Source: a virus
IMG/VR virus record: IMGVR_UViG_3300011013_000025
Location: 1 to 46,156 of that record
Reading direction: 5' to 3' (one strand)
DNA: 46,156 nucleotides
The notes under the pieces are model-generated. The model was not told the DNA's origin, ran no database searches, and was given only the letters and a program-made list of their open reading frames with translations. A program made the translations under genes and the position numbers. Shown here piece after piece: positions 27,101 to 37,800 of the stretch (position 1 is its first letter; each line of letters starts with the position of its first letter).

Positions 27101-27424
27101 CCAGAGTGGGATTTGAGTTTCCCAACATTAGGCACTGGTTCAATAAATGGTGGAACTATAGCATTTAACGCAACTCCTAAGGCAACAAATGGTAGCGCTG
27201 ATCCAGTTAATAACACTAATCAACTATCTTTTCTTATAAACTCTCAAACTGACAATTTAGGAAATCCTGTTAATTATTTCAGTACAACACCTTCTGGAAT
27301 AGACGGGCAAGTCGCTTTGTCAAATAGCGTGACGCCTTCTGGTAGTTATAAAGTAAGTTTTAAAGTAATAGACGCTGGCAACGCTAGTGCTACATCGTCA
27401 ACAGTAACAGTAAATATATCATAA
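24182..27424 (+). CDS. Large tail/muzzle-like protein, N-terminal partner
   Basis: A 1080-residue protein. The start KSKMNKDLDARILPSGEYRDAQNVNVSKSEGEDVGSLENVLGN is characteristic of large tail-tube or muzzle proteins in crAss-like and related phages. The first ~600 residues are beta-rich, propeller-like. A coiled coil lies at about 625-685 (LNLSTQIATLQAS and on). The C-terminal ~300 residues read like Ig-type strands, with NGGTIAFNATPKATNGSADP. It forms the tail nozzle or hub, by analogy with T7 gp12 and the crAss muzzle. TAATG overlaps at both ends tie it to its neighbours. It may be half of a muzzle protein whose other half is the next gene. Confidence 0.7.
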   Translation: MPEVKNNFLKSKMNKDLDARILPSGEYRDAQNVNVSKSEGEDVGSLENVLGNVLLSDFGLTDECGLEIIGKYMDIDNNRVFAMLTNYADTSPDKLSNSTLKVASASTSAHIKCYIGVYNLNSNTSSVIVDGIFLNFSKTHQIYGIDLIEDHLFWTDNRNQPRKINVTTAIANPSYYFAEEHISVARYAPFLPIQFTTGTASTMLDTVRENLPDGTTPNPHKVVGWDGDEDFLEDRFVRFSYRLKYDDNEYSLIAPFSQIAFIPQEDGYFIRRDEDSDVTTIEKDNISSTYRSTEVSFMRNKVTQIGIKIPEITNGIDPINTLGLRGWANVIDDFKVKEIEILYKESNSNAVKVVAVIDAVDLTKSPTKLIDPFGYLSYIYKSSKPIKTLPNSQIIRASDKTPVKALAQSISGNRVIYGNYQDKHSYPSSLNYTVSVVDKTNTDAIEYPNHTLKQNRSYDVGIVLSDIYGRQSGVITSKTDGFSTIFNNFKESGFSNALGGVGDIGTWVGDVLSMDFFEKIPESSNLSNYPGIHRFDNPLGWFSYKVVVKQKEQEYYNVYLPGILNGYVFDAGGGSALVEPATAINPTCHVVIHGDNINKIPRDLMEVGPEQKLFRSGARKPKPSQDEFVAQVLNLSTQIATLQASDIGTNQEAASQTLSRLTNIKNNRAEELETLARQNVTRETLENSSVTLYGRVTNYNYTSAQAGLGIAGLRNSKQFYPFSTNGTKKDDVVTIAKLTDLGLTAGTLTGWALDGDTTDPLIAKLLVEDITIGATATNGAGNMLPTISVYETEPFESQIDIYWETTTSGLVEELNTDIEINTTEIVNLFRRNITPYSSTWKNDLFKDDINEGVNPISSPEIIIKNDNVIGAYNDVNISTTPSPDISTYSPGSMSLVEVRDGAGNLVTNKFDLVVGDSGTTPNFRYYQIKLIDYLTFNANLSENEFYFTIEVIEEISQIASSKIIGPFKLLNSKPEWDLSFPTLGTGSINGGTIAFNATPKATNGSADPVNNTNQLSFLINSQTDNLGNPVNYFSTTPSGIDGQVALSNSVTPSGSYKVSFKVIDAGNASATSSTVTVNIS

Positions 27425-29190
27425 TGGCATTTTCTTTAAAAATAAAATATTACAACTCTTTTTGGTTAAAAAAAGTTACACATGATGATCAGAATATAGA
27501 ATGGGCTGATTGGCCTGGTTTACCGTGGAACCCAAGTGGTTGGCCAACTTATCCATTTGGTACTGGTAGAACTTGGAGAACAACCGCTGTTCCGCCTCCT
27601 ATAGGCGGTGATCCTTACTTTTGGTACGTAGAAGAGTCTAGGATTAAAGGTGGTTATAATAATACTAGTGTAGATTTTGGAGTTAGAGCTTACTTAAAAG
27701 AAGAAGATACAACTGCTGACATTAGGGATTCATCACTTATTTACTCTGGTATATACAACTCTAGAACTAGTGTAAATAACACTAATCAATTCCCGTCTGG
27801 ATCAGAGATAACTAGGAGTTTAGATCCATTAAATGGTTCTATACAAAAATTATACTCTGAAAATACAAATCTAACTATATTACAAGAAAACAAAACTAGC
27901 CAATCGCTAATAGATAAAGACGCTGTTTATTCTGCTGAAGGCACAGCTTTAACAACTTCAGGGAAACAAGTGATAGGACAGACCGTACCGTATTTAGGTG
28001 AATATGGTATAAGTAGGAATCCAGAAAGTTTCGCTATTTTTGGATATAGAAAATACTGGGTTGACAGGTATAGGAATAAAGTATTAAGATTATCTAGAGA
28101 TGGTATTACTGAGATATCTAATTATGGTATGAGGGATTTCTTTAGAGACGAATTCGTAGAGCTATCAGATGATTACCAACAGATACTACATGGGCCATAT
28201 ACTTTTGATAACACCGCCATTGGATCATCTGACTTGTTTGATGTTGGTATAGATGATTGTTGTCAAGCTATACCAGGTGCATCAATCGCTGTTATCGACG
28301 CTGCAGATGGGTTTCAAGTTTTAAACGTTGAAGATGATATTGGTGGTGGAATTCAACAAAGTGCAATACAGGGTTGTATTGATTTAACAGCAACGGGAGG
28401 AACAGTTGTAGTAGATGTTCAAAATGAATGGACAGCTCAGTCTACTACTTATTTAAATACCGCAAGTGAGGTTTACTTTGTAACATACGAGAAAAATAGA
28501 ATTGCTGGTGGTTATGATAATTACAATGATGAATATGTTTTATCTATACAGAAAAACTCACCTAATTTTTCTCAAGATCAAGACACATATAAAACGTTAA
28601 CATACGATGAGGGAGCTAAAGGTTGGGTTAGTTTCTACACTTATAAACCTCAATTTGTAGATAGTTTAAGAGGTGGTTATTATAGTTTTTACGATGGAAA
28701 ACTATGGAAGCATTATGATTTAAATCAAAGCAGAAACACATTCTACAACGTGTATAATGACTCCAGTATAAGTTTAGTATTTAACCCTAATCCTTCTGTA
28801 ACTAAGAATTTTAATACTCTATCTTATGAAGGAAGTAACGGGTGGGAGGCTTTTACTGGTATATCTGATCCACAAGAGTTTGACGATTTAAACGGAGTAC
28901 CAACATCTTATGAAGATGCAATATTACTAACTAAAAGTTACGAAGAAGGTAAATTTACTGATGGAGGTGTGATTTATAGATCTGGGTTTAATCGCAAGGA
29001 AAACAGATATGTAGCTAACATTGTGAACAACAGTGTACAGAGAATTGGGGAAGTGGTCTTTGGGGATCAAATGAGTGGTATTAAAGGTTACTATATAACT
29101 GTTACTTTAAAAACAGATCAAACAACTGATATAAGTGGAGCTAAAGAATTATTCGCGGTATCATCTAATTTCGCTGTATCATCATATTAA
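27424..29190 (+). CDS. Muzzle-like tail protein, C-terminal partner
   Basis: A 588-residue protein. The segment QKLYSENTNLTILQENKTSQSLIDKDAVYSAEG, then GEYGISRNPESFAIFGYRKYWVD...RLSRDGITEISNYGMRDFFRD, is one I recall from the C-terminal part of muzzle-type tail proteins of Bacteroidota phages. The middle (residues ~275-330) holds three cysteines, two adjacent (DDCCQAIPGAS). The last 250 residues are beta-rich with repeated W and Y positions. It starts inside the stop of the 1080-residue gene (TAATG), so both products are made together. They may form one particle part from two chains. Confidence 0.68.
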   Translation: MAFSLKIKYYNSFWLKKVTHDDQNIEWADWPGLPWNPSGWPTYPFGTGRTWRTTAVPPPIGGDPYFWYVEESRIKGGYNNTSVDFGVRAYLKEEDTTADIRDSSLIYSGIYNSRTSVNNTNQFPSGSEITRSLDPLNGSIQKLYSENTNLTILQENKTSQSLIDKDAVYSAEGTALTTSGKQVIGQTVPYLGEYGISRNPESFAIFGYRKYWVDRYRNKVLRLSRDGITEISNYGMRDFFRDEFVELSDDYQQILHGPYTFDNTAIGSSDLFDVGIDDCCQAIPGASIAVIDAADGFQVLNVEDDIGGGIQQSAIQGCIDLTATGGTVVVDVQNEWTAQSTTYLNTASEVYFVTYEKNRIAGGYDNYNDEYVLSIQKNSPNFSQDQDTYKTLTYDEGAKGWVSFYTYKPQFVDSLRGGYYSFYDGKLWKHYDLNQSRNTFYNVYNDSSISLVFNPNPSVTKNFNTLSYEGSNGWEAFTGISDPQEFDDLNGVPTSYEDAILLTKSYEEGKFTDGGVIYRSGFNRKENRYVANIVNNSVQRIGEVVFGDQMSGIKGYYITVTLKTDQTTDISGAKELFAVSSNFAVSSY

Positions 29191-29194
29191 TATA

Positions 29195-29656
29195 ATGGAA
29201 AACAATTTAATTTTAAGTAGAAGAGAAGAAATAAAAAAACTACAAGATATAGTCGTGTCTAAAAACGACGGTGAAAACTTTATCGGTGATGGTAAAGAAA
29301 TAGTACATCACGAATCAATTCCTCTAAAGCACACTTTTGCTGATAGTGTATACATCAGACAAATGGACATGAAGAAAGATTCGTTTGTAGTAGGAGCAAT
29401 ACATAATCATTTACATGTATGGTTCTTATTAACCGGGAAATTACTAGTGGCAATGGAGAATGGTGTTGAAGAATTCGTATCGCCATGTTACGTGTTATCT
29501 GAACCAGGTAGTAAAAGAGTTATATATGCAGTGGAAGATTCTATCTTTGTAAATGTACACAAAAATCCAAGTAACACTGAAGATATAAAAAAATTAGAAT
29601 CAGAGATAGTTTCTTTAACATTCGAAGATTATGAAGAATATATTAAAAATAAATAA
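29195..29656 (+). CDS. Cupin-fold protein
   Basis: A 153-residue protein with one cupin barrel. Motif one is GAIHNHLHVWFLLTGKLLVAM, with histidines that could bind a metal. Motif two is EPGSKRVIYAVEDSIFVNVHKN. The ATG at 29195 is chosen because it lies 4 bases after the previous stop; an ORF start 60 bases upstream overlaps the muzzle-like gene and has a less natural leader. I recall similar cupins in phage tail regions. No substrate is known. It lies between tail and ejection genes, so a virion-assembly or minor virion part is possible. Confidence 0.75.
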   Translation: MENNLILSRREEIKKLQDIVVSKNDGENFIGDGKEIVHHESIPLKHTFADSVYIRQMDMKKDSFVVGAIHNHLHVWFLLTGKLLVAMENGVEEFVSPCYVLSEPGSKRVIYAVEDSIFVNVHKNPSNTEDIKKLESEIVSLTFEDYEEYIKNK

Positions 29657-29659
29657 ATT

Positions 29660-30292
29660 ATGACATTTGTAATGGTAGGTATAGCTGCTGCAAGTGCAAT
29701 TACAAGCACTGTTGTAGCTATAGATCAAAAAAAGAAATCAAACAAGAGGGAACGTGATGCTAAGAATCATGAAAGGCAGATTAAAAACTTAGAAGCTAAT
29801 AGACAAGAGATAATCAATCCATTTGAGAACATGTCTAATGAATACGCTAATATCGGTGTGGCTACTCAAGCAGCGGAGTTTCAAGCTCAGGAAGCAGACA
29901 TTGCATTATCTAATACATTAGATACGTTAATGGCTTCAGGCGCGGGTGCAGGTGGAGCTACAGCTTTAGCTCAAGCTGCATTAAAAAGCAAAATGGGTAT
30001 ATCAGCTAGTATAGAACAGCAAGAAGCAAATAATGCTAAGATTAGAGCACAAGGGGCGATGGAAGTTCAGAAAATGAAAGCAACTGGCGAGCAATGGAAG
30101 TGGAGTCAGCAAGAAGGTAGAGAAATGCAGCAATTAAATAGAGAGCAAGCGTTAATGGACAACGATCTTCAGCAACAAATGATGCATCAACAGAATACGT
30201 ATAGTGCTATTGGGGATATAACTTCAACTATGGGTACTATTGGTGCTGGTATTGCTGGTTCTGAAGGTTATGAATTTGGAAAAAAAGAATAA
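29660..30292 (+). CDS. Internal virion (ejection-type) protein, small
   Basis: A 210-residue, mostly helical protein. The N-terminus has a hydrophobic, alanine-rich stretch (TFVMVGIAAASAITSTVVAI), then a basic coiled coil (KKKSNKRERDAKNHERQIKN). A small G/A-rich turn (MASGAGAGGATALAQAALKSK) separates further Q/E-rich helices. Size and helicity resemble T7 gp14-type ejection proteins, and the order small, medium, giant mirrors T7 genes 14-15-16. The function, channel formation on infection, is inferred. It starts 4 bases after the cupin. Confidence 0.65.
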   Translation: MTFVMVGIAAASAITSTVVAIDQKKKSNKRERDAKNHERQIKNLEANRQEIINPFENMSNEYANIGVATQAAEFQAQEADIALSNTLDTLMASGAGAGGATALAQAALKSKMGISASIEQQEANNAKIRAQGAMEVQKMKATGEQWKWSQQEGREMQQLNREQALMDNDLQQQMMHQQNTYSAIGDITSTMGTIGAGIAGSEGYEFGKKE

Positions 30293-30298
30293 GAAGAT

Positions 30299-31867
30299 AT
30301 GGGAACTTACGAAAAACCTGGTCAAATAAAAGTAGCAGACGCGTCTGTTATAGGTAAAGGTGTACAGGCGGGGATGAAATCCATCTATACAGCTATGATG
30401 GCGAACGCAAAAGAGCGTAAAAAGAGAAACCTAAAGATCATAGGTAAAAACAATGAAGATTACGCTAAATATGACAAAGCTTCGTTTGACGTTAAGAACG
30501 TTGGAATGCAAGGTTTTGATGACAAAGTAAGGAATATGTTAGAGAGTGGTGGTAATGACTATTATGAATTAGCAAATAAAGTTAATAGAGGGGAAATCTC
30601 ATACGCTGACGGTAAAGCTTCGATGAATAGAATATTAGCTATGCCAGAAAACTCTAAGAACCTAAATGCTTCTTTAAAAGCGTTTTATGATGATATGGAT
30701 GCAGCTATGCAGTTACAGCCAGGTCAACCAGGATATGTTGCAGCAAGAGAAATGGATGATAGATTAACGGCTATTTACTATGATTTTAAAAATAACCAAG
30801 GTGCTAACATCGGAATGAACTATGATGAAACTGGTAATATATTTTTAACATTGAAAGGAGAAGATGGTGAAGATGATATTGTCCTGAATGGCGGTATGTT
30901 TTCTAAAGAATCCTATGGTGGTATAGAGATGGTTCAAAAAATGCCTGATTTAAACGAAATGATCAACCCGTTAGTTGATGAACTAAAAAAATCTATAGGA
31001 TATGATAAGGGTGTATCAGAGAGTGTTAAGGGTGAGACCAGTAGCAGAACTTATAAAAACTATACAGGGAGAAACGCGAGTTTATTACAAAACGTAGAAA
31101 AACCAAATACTTTCTCTTCTGTGTTAGAGAATACTGACTTTAAAAACGGTTTTGGATTTTTAGTTGATAAATACGGAGGTGAACTCAGTGAGGATCTTCT
31201 AACTTCTAATGGGATTAATTTAGGTGATAAATGGTTTGCTGGTACAGATCAAGCTTATGAAGAGAAAGATGGTAAAATGGTTGAAACTGAAGAATCTAAA
31301 GCTCAGAAAAAACTAGCTAATGAATTACTTATAAAATGGACAATGGATCCAGCGAATGGTCAAATTCAAGAAGATCCAGGTAGAGTGCTCACTGCGAAAA
31401 GTAGCTTTCCAGGTTCAAAAAATAAAGACGGGAGTAAAAGTACTCAAAAAGAAAGAGAAGCTGATTATTGGTCGAAATCAATAGATAAAATAGAGAAGGA
31501 GGGGGATAAATTTACCCCTGATGGAGTAACTAATTGGTTAAACACTAATACAATAGCTAGTGGCGACGACAAAACTAGCTACATAACTAAAAAGACATTA
31601 CTTGAACATTATGAAAAGAAATATCCTAAACCTGCTAAGCGTGGTTATGATTTGTATAAATCAACAAGAGAAGAATATATTGAGAAAATTAAAAGTATGA
31701 GGGACGATCAAATATTTAGAGTGGATGAAGGTGATAAAGACGCGGCGATCAACAACAGGGTCTACAGCGCAAGTGGTAACGTTAAAGATGAGTTACTAGA
31801 AGAAATTGGTAAAATTAACACTAGTGGTAGTGGTGGTGATGAAGAAACTGGTGGTAACATAAGATAA
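30299..31867 (+). CDS. Internal virion (ejection-type) protein, medium
   Basis: A 522-residue hydrophilic protein without membrane spans. The N-terminus MGTYEKPGQIKVADASVIGKGVQAGMKSIYTAMMANAKERKKRN is helical. The middle has acidic and glycine-rich segments. The C-terminal half is charged (ADYWSKSIDKIEKEGDKFT) and ends GSGGDEETGGNIR. Its MGTY start is shared with the protein at 5142. Gene order and length suggest the T7 gp15-like partner of an ejection complex. No family was recognised, so the call is from context. Confidence 0.55.
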   Translation: MGTYEKPGQIKVADASVIGKGVQAGMKSIYTAMMANAKERKKRNLKIIGKNNEDYAKYDKASFDVKNVGMQGFDDKVRNMLESGGNDYYELANKVNRGEISYADGKASMNRILAMPENSKNLNASLKAFYDDMDAAMQLQPGQPGYVAAREMDDRLTAIYYDFKNNQGANIGMNYDETGNIFLTLKGEDGEDDIVLNGGMFSKESYGGIEMVQKMPDLNEMINPLVDELKKSIGYDKGVSESVKGETSSRTYKNYTGRNASLLQNVEKPNTFSSVLENTDFKNGFGFLVDKYGGELSEDLLTSNGINLGDKWFAGTDQAYEEKDGKMVETEESKAQKKLANELLIKWTMDPANGQIQEDPGRVLTAKSSFPGSKNKDGSKSTQKEREADYWSKSIDKIEKEGDKFTPDGVTNWLNTNTIASGDDKTSYITKKTLLEHYEKKYPKPAKRGYDLYKSTREEYIEKIKSMRDDQIFRVDEGDKDAAINNRVYSASGNVKDELLEEIGKINTSGSGGDEETGGNIR

Positions 31868-31878
31868 TAAATAATTAA

Positions 31879-34800
31879 ATGGACGAACAACTGTTAAAGG
31901 ATTTAGTAGCTACAGCTAGGAATTATAAGTACGATTGGGATATTGTATCTGAGAAGTTTCCTGAATTTGAAGGTATAGACTTGCAAGTTTTGAAAGACTA
32001 TGTAGCTACAGCTGAGCATTATGATTATGATTACGATATTATAAACCCTAAGTTTCCAGAGTTCCAAACTGTAGATAACGTAGCTACAGGTGCTGAAATA
32101 ATGGAGGAAACCGGAGGTGAAGTTAATCGTCCTGTTAGAGAGAATAGATTGTATGAAGTAGATGGCAAGATGTTTAATGTATCTGGAGTAGATATTGGTT
32201 ATTTTCTTCGTAAAAATCCAAAAGCTGTAGATATATCTAACTCACCGTACGATTGGAATAGTCCAAACGTGGACCAATCATATAACTATCATAAACATGA
32301 TGTAAAAGAAGATGAACCTGAAGAAATCACCGAAGAAAAAGCTCCGTTGGAAAGAGCTGAATTTAGCGTTGACGAAGAAGCTTGGGAGGTAAATAGGATG
32401 AGCGAGGGTTTATCTATAGAACCAAACTTTATTGAAGAAGTTAATGAGGAGTTTGAAGCTTGGAAAGCTGCTGGTAATGGAAACGTTAATAGTAGAGACA
32501 TCAATGGTGAATACGTGTGGGATGGTCAAGGACCCGATCCTAGAGCTATTGATGAAATGCTATTCGCTAAAAGTAAAAAAGCTGAGGAAGATAAAAATAT
32601 AAAAGAGTTGTTCCCAAATGTCAGTGAAGAAGTATTAGATCTTTACAAGAGAGGTTTTATAGATAAAGATGAAGTGGAGAATTTTGATCCAGATAGAAGT
32701 CATTTGCCATATAACGTGTTAGAGGCTTCTTACGAGAGTGGTCAATATCAACTGTATGATCCACTTAGAAGATGGCAGAAAAAAACAGACGTTGTTAATC
32801 CACTTCTAACTGATTTTATAAAGTCAGAGTCAACTATAAATGAAGTTCGCCAGGAGTATTTTGATTATGAATCTACAGTTTGGGAGAATAATGACATAGA
32901 GGCAATAGCTAAACAAAAAAGAAGACAATATCAAAAAGATGGTAAAATTGTGGTTGGAGTTGGCGGAGTTGGATATGGTGTGTATGCTTTACCTGGAACT
33001 ATAACTGAAGAAGAGATTATAAAGGAAGCTAAAGAAGATATTAATAGAAATGTAGAAAAAACAACATCATTATATGTTAATGAAGATTTTAGGTTACTAA
33101 AAATAAAATTTAATAAATACCAAGAGTTATTAGAAAAGAAAGGCGCAGATGATCCTGAAACTAAAAACGCTGCTTTAACATACAGGATAGCATGGGAAGC
33201 TACAGTTGGTGAAGGACAAGGTAAAAAAGTTGGTTCTATGCTTTTTGATCCAGAAACTGAAAAATTCTTAAACGACTATAGTAAAAAGAATTTACCAGAA
33301 TCCGAAGAAAATGATAATATACTACAAGATGCCAAAAATGGTAAATCAGATATAGATATATTAAAAGAAGATAGGAATAAGTTGTTTTACGAAATAGTAG
33401 CATTGAACGATGCTATAACTAATGGTCCATTAGCAAGTAGAATGATAGATTTCATGAGCTCTGAAGATGCTTCTAAACTAAAGAATTTAGGACAATTAAC
33501 TGTTGAAATGCAGAGGAAGAAATATGAGGAAGGAATAGATGGAAGTAAAAGAATAAAATGGAATCCCAACGAAGCTGGTCGTAAACTCAGTTTAACAGAG
33601 AACTTCAAAAGAATGTCTGATCCTGGTAAACCCGGTGAGAGGTTACCTTATTATCTATCTGGACTTCCTGAATTTGGGGATGATTTTACTAAAATGTATA
33701 ATGATAAATTAGCCAAATTTTTAACCCTAACAAAAGCGATAGAATACAATTACGATCCGGCTTCGGTAGAACGACTCGATTGGCGTAACCCGGCCCGTTG
33801 GGTTGATGCTATGGGTGAAGCTGTGCTAGATAGAGTGGCAGGTGGAACAGGCGTTGAAACTTCTAATAAAATAGCTAAGAGGTTTGAAGGAGTTATGGAA
33901 GATTTGAGTAGGAATGTACCGGAGAATCTAAAAGATAGAGCTGAAGATGAAGTAATAGACCAGATATGGGGTGGAATGCCTGAATTTATGTTTATGGTCG
34001 GAGTTGTAGCTTTAGCAAAACGACCAGTTGCTGGATTTGGAGCAAGATTATTCGGTGGAGAAGCTACTGTTATGGGTAGAGCTTTCACGAAAGTTGCCTT
34101 AGAATCTAGTAAGGCCAGAGGAGCTCAAGCTGCCGCTCAAGCTGTTTCTATATCTGAGTCAAAGTTTTTATCATGGGGTGCTGAGACGATGGCTAACGTA
34201 GGTGTTGAAGTTGGAGCAATGGAGATTTTTAATGAAGTAGATAAAGCCACTGGTGGAGAAGGGATGCCTAGGAGTATCGCTGCTGGATTTGGTTTTATGA
34301 ATCCTCAGATGAAGTATTTAATGAATACTAAAATATTCGCACCTATAATGAAAGGTGAAGCTAAAGGATTGATACCACTGAAACCACTTGGGAGGCGAAT
34401 TATTCACTCTGCTGGTGCCACCGCCACAGCTACAGCTGTTGAGTTATTTGATGCTGCTGTTGTTCAGGGTAATTTAGATGCTGAAACATATAAGCATATA
34501 ACAGATTGGGAGAAAGCTGGCATCTTGTTTACGCAGATGCTTTTAAGTGGATATGGATCACACATAATGAATGCTCCTGCTGGAATTAGAGAGTTTTATG
34601 GTAAACTAGAGAATGAACTAGGTGGTCACATTGGCTCTAAAGGAGCTAAAAAAGTTGCTAAAAAATATAATATTAGATTAGGATGGTGGACTAATGAGAT
34701 GCTAGAGAAAAAATACAATGAAGCTAAGAATGAAATCTATGAAGATCCAAAATACGAAGGGCAATTCGATCCAAAAAATAAAGCTCCTTTTATTGGCGCT

Positions 34801-37800
34801 GATGGTAAACCCACGGAACTTTCTAAAAAATTAAAAGAGTTAGATAACGACTTTTTAACACTAAGTAAGCTGAAAGAACAGCAAGCTCTTCAAGAGATAA
34901 TAAAACAAAACAAAGATTCTAAAAATACCTATAACGAATACCAGAGAAAAGCTGCTGAAGTTATAAATGTTATTTCCAAACAGTCAGAAACAGGCGAGCT
35001 GCAGTTAACTCAAGAGCAAATAGATTTTATAGCTAAATGTCCAGATGGAATATTAAAACTAGTAGCTAGAGGTGATGTTGTTGGTGAAGAAACTGGAATG
35101 ATAGACTCTCAGATAGATAGGATAAAAAACGAATATTCAATCTTATCTCACTCTGCCGATTACAGTGGTTTTAAGAGAGGCACGAAGCAACGTAAAGAAT
35201 TTTTTGATTTAGCTCAAGAGCAAGAATCTCTAATTGCTAAAATAAGTAAAATAAACAAAAATAAGCAACAAGCGTCCAGGGCAATGGAGTTGCATGGTGC
35301 TAAGATTAGAATTAAGCAAATAGAAGAGAGAAGATTAGAGTTAGTTGAAGAAAATCAAGAATTTTTAGAACAACGTAGACAAGAGGAAATTATTAGAGCT
35401 CAAGAAATACTAGCTAAAGAGTACAATAAGAATCCTGATGATTTTGTAATAACGGAGAATCACGAGCAACTCAAAGAAGAGTACCTTAAAGATACAGGTG
35501 TAGAATTGAAAGGTATGCCTGAAGGTATTTACGAACATAGTAATGGTAAAATATATATAGATTTACAAAAAGCAAGAGATGTAAATAATATATCAGTAGC
35601 TATGCATGAAGCGCTGCACAAACTAATGGAGCCAGTTATTAGAGATCCAAAAGTTGATAAGTGGTTAGAAGATAACAGACATAAGAACAGTGAAAAAGCT
35701 ACTAAAGAAGAACAACAGGAGTATAGGGATAAGTTAAAAGAACAAGACGACCATATAGAAAAAATAGTTGATGAATTCAGAAAAGAATTAAGCTGGGAGC
35801 AACTAAGAGAGGTTCAATTAAAGTTGATGTCTCAAGGTTTAGATCCTCTTAAATATAACAACGTAGAATGGTTTAACGCTTTTAATGATGCTATAATTGA
35901 CGGAAGGATAAAATTTGAGAACAATTCTAATTTATTTAAGAAGTTAGCTAATGTATTTGTGAAGAAAACTCCTTTTATAAATGCTGAAGTACCAACTGGA
36001 AAGCAAGCTTATGATTTCATAAAAGATTTTGCTACTAAAGAAGTAAAAAAGAAAGTACACATAGATAAAACTGAAACTTCCGCAGAGAAGACGCCTGAAG
36101 ATGTAACTAAAGGCGTAGAAGAATTAACTGAAGATGTTGTTAAAGATGAACAGTCAAGTGATGGCGTAAGAACGAAAGGCGGTGTTAAAAGTAGAGAAAA
36201 AGTTAAAGCTGATCAATTAGAGGGAAGAGTTGAGCTATATGAAGCTAAAACTAAAGCATATATAGAAGGTGGAGGAGAAAATGTTAAAGTTAAAGGTGAA
36301 TCACAACCAAAAGTTAAAGAAGTAAAAGAAGTAACTTTTGAAGACATAAAAGATGGTAAAGTTTACAATAACAAAGGTGAAAAAAGTCCTAAGAATGCTA
36401 AAGCTGCTTTAACAAAAGGAATTGTTGACGCTAAGGGTAATAGTTATAAAATAGGTGGTAAAAAAGATAAACAGAATTTACAGAAAAAATCCAAAGATGG
36501 TAAATGGAAGCTATTAACAGAAGAAACTTTTCCAAATCAACAAAGTGCTTACGAATGGTTTTTAAAGAATATCACTAAAACCGATGTCACTGGAAAGAAA
36601 GTAAAGTTAAAAGATAGACCTAAATCTTCTTTATCTAATAAGAAGGAATTTAATAAGAATTTTAAATCTAAAGAAGATAAAATAAGAGAATTAAATAGAA
36701 TTCGTGAAAATGCATTAGAATACGTAAGCCAATTTCAAACAAAAAGTTTAAAAGAAAAGCATGCTGAAGATATTAGCGACGCTAATAAGCAATTGAATGA
36801 TGCTAAAAAATTAATAAGGGAACTTAAAAAGAAAGAAAAGGTAGCTGTTGAAAGAAAATCTGCCACTATAGATGATTTAGCCAGTGAATATCTTGAAGAT
36901 TGGCATGTTGACGTAAAAAGAGGTCTCACGGGGGCTGATATCGTTGCATCTAAGATCATCGGAGACGATATATCAGATAAAGGTATGATTAAGGGTTTAA
37001 TCATCAATACGGTCAACGGGGTGATGAAAGCTAAGGGTGGTGCTAGTATATCTGAAGATGTAATGGATGCTATGGTTGACGACGTTAAAGCTCAATTATT
37101 ACCTCATATTAGAAACTTTAATAGAGAGTTTCTAGCCGTCAATGAAAGAACTTACGATGAAATCACCACTGATTACGAGAATATTATATTAAATAAGTTT
37201 TTAGGTAAAACTAAAAAGAATCCAAGCTCTTATATATCCAAAGAAGAAAAAGCTAGGATAAAAGGTAATTGGGTTGAAAACATACTAAAGAAAAATAAAT
37301 TAACCTACGAAGAAGCTGTACAAGGCGAAATTAAAAATTTAAGTGCTGAAGATAGGAAGTTATTTGATATAATAAAGAAGTTAGAAATAGTTGAGTCAGA
37401 ATCTAAGTATGGGACAAAGCAAATGTTTTTTGATCCAAAAGATTTACTTAACATCGAAGGTACTATTCCTCAAGAAGTTTACGACAAGTTATACGATTAC
37501 AAGGTTGTTGAAAACGAAAGTTTATCAGCTTGGATAAATAGTGTAGTTAAGTTTAAAACCTTTAAAGCTTTTGAAAATCAAACTGGAGAATTTGAATTCA
37601 ACCAGGACATTAGTGATATTACTAAAAACGTACCTAGATCAGAAGAAGGATTTTTTAATGATTTCACTTACGAAGATCAATATAAGTTTGTTGCTGAGAA
37701 AGATAAATTCAATGAAGAAAGTTTAAGAAAGAAGTTAAACATTTCTGACAAGTTAAAAGAAGATATCAGACAGAATGTGTTGAAGGATATGAAGATGAAG

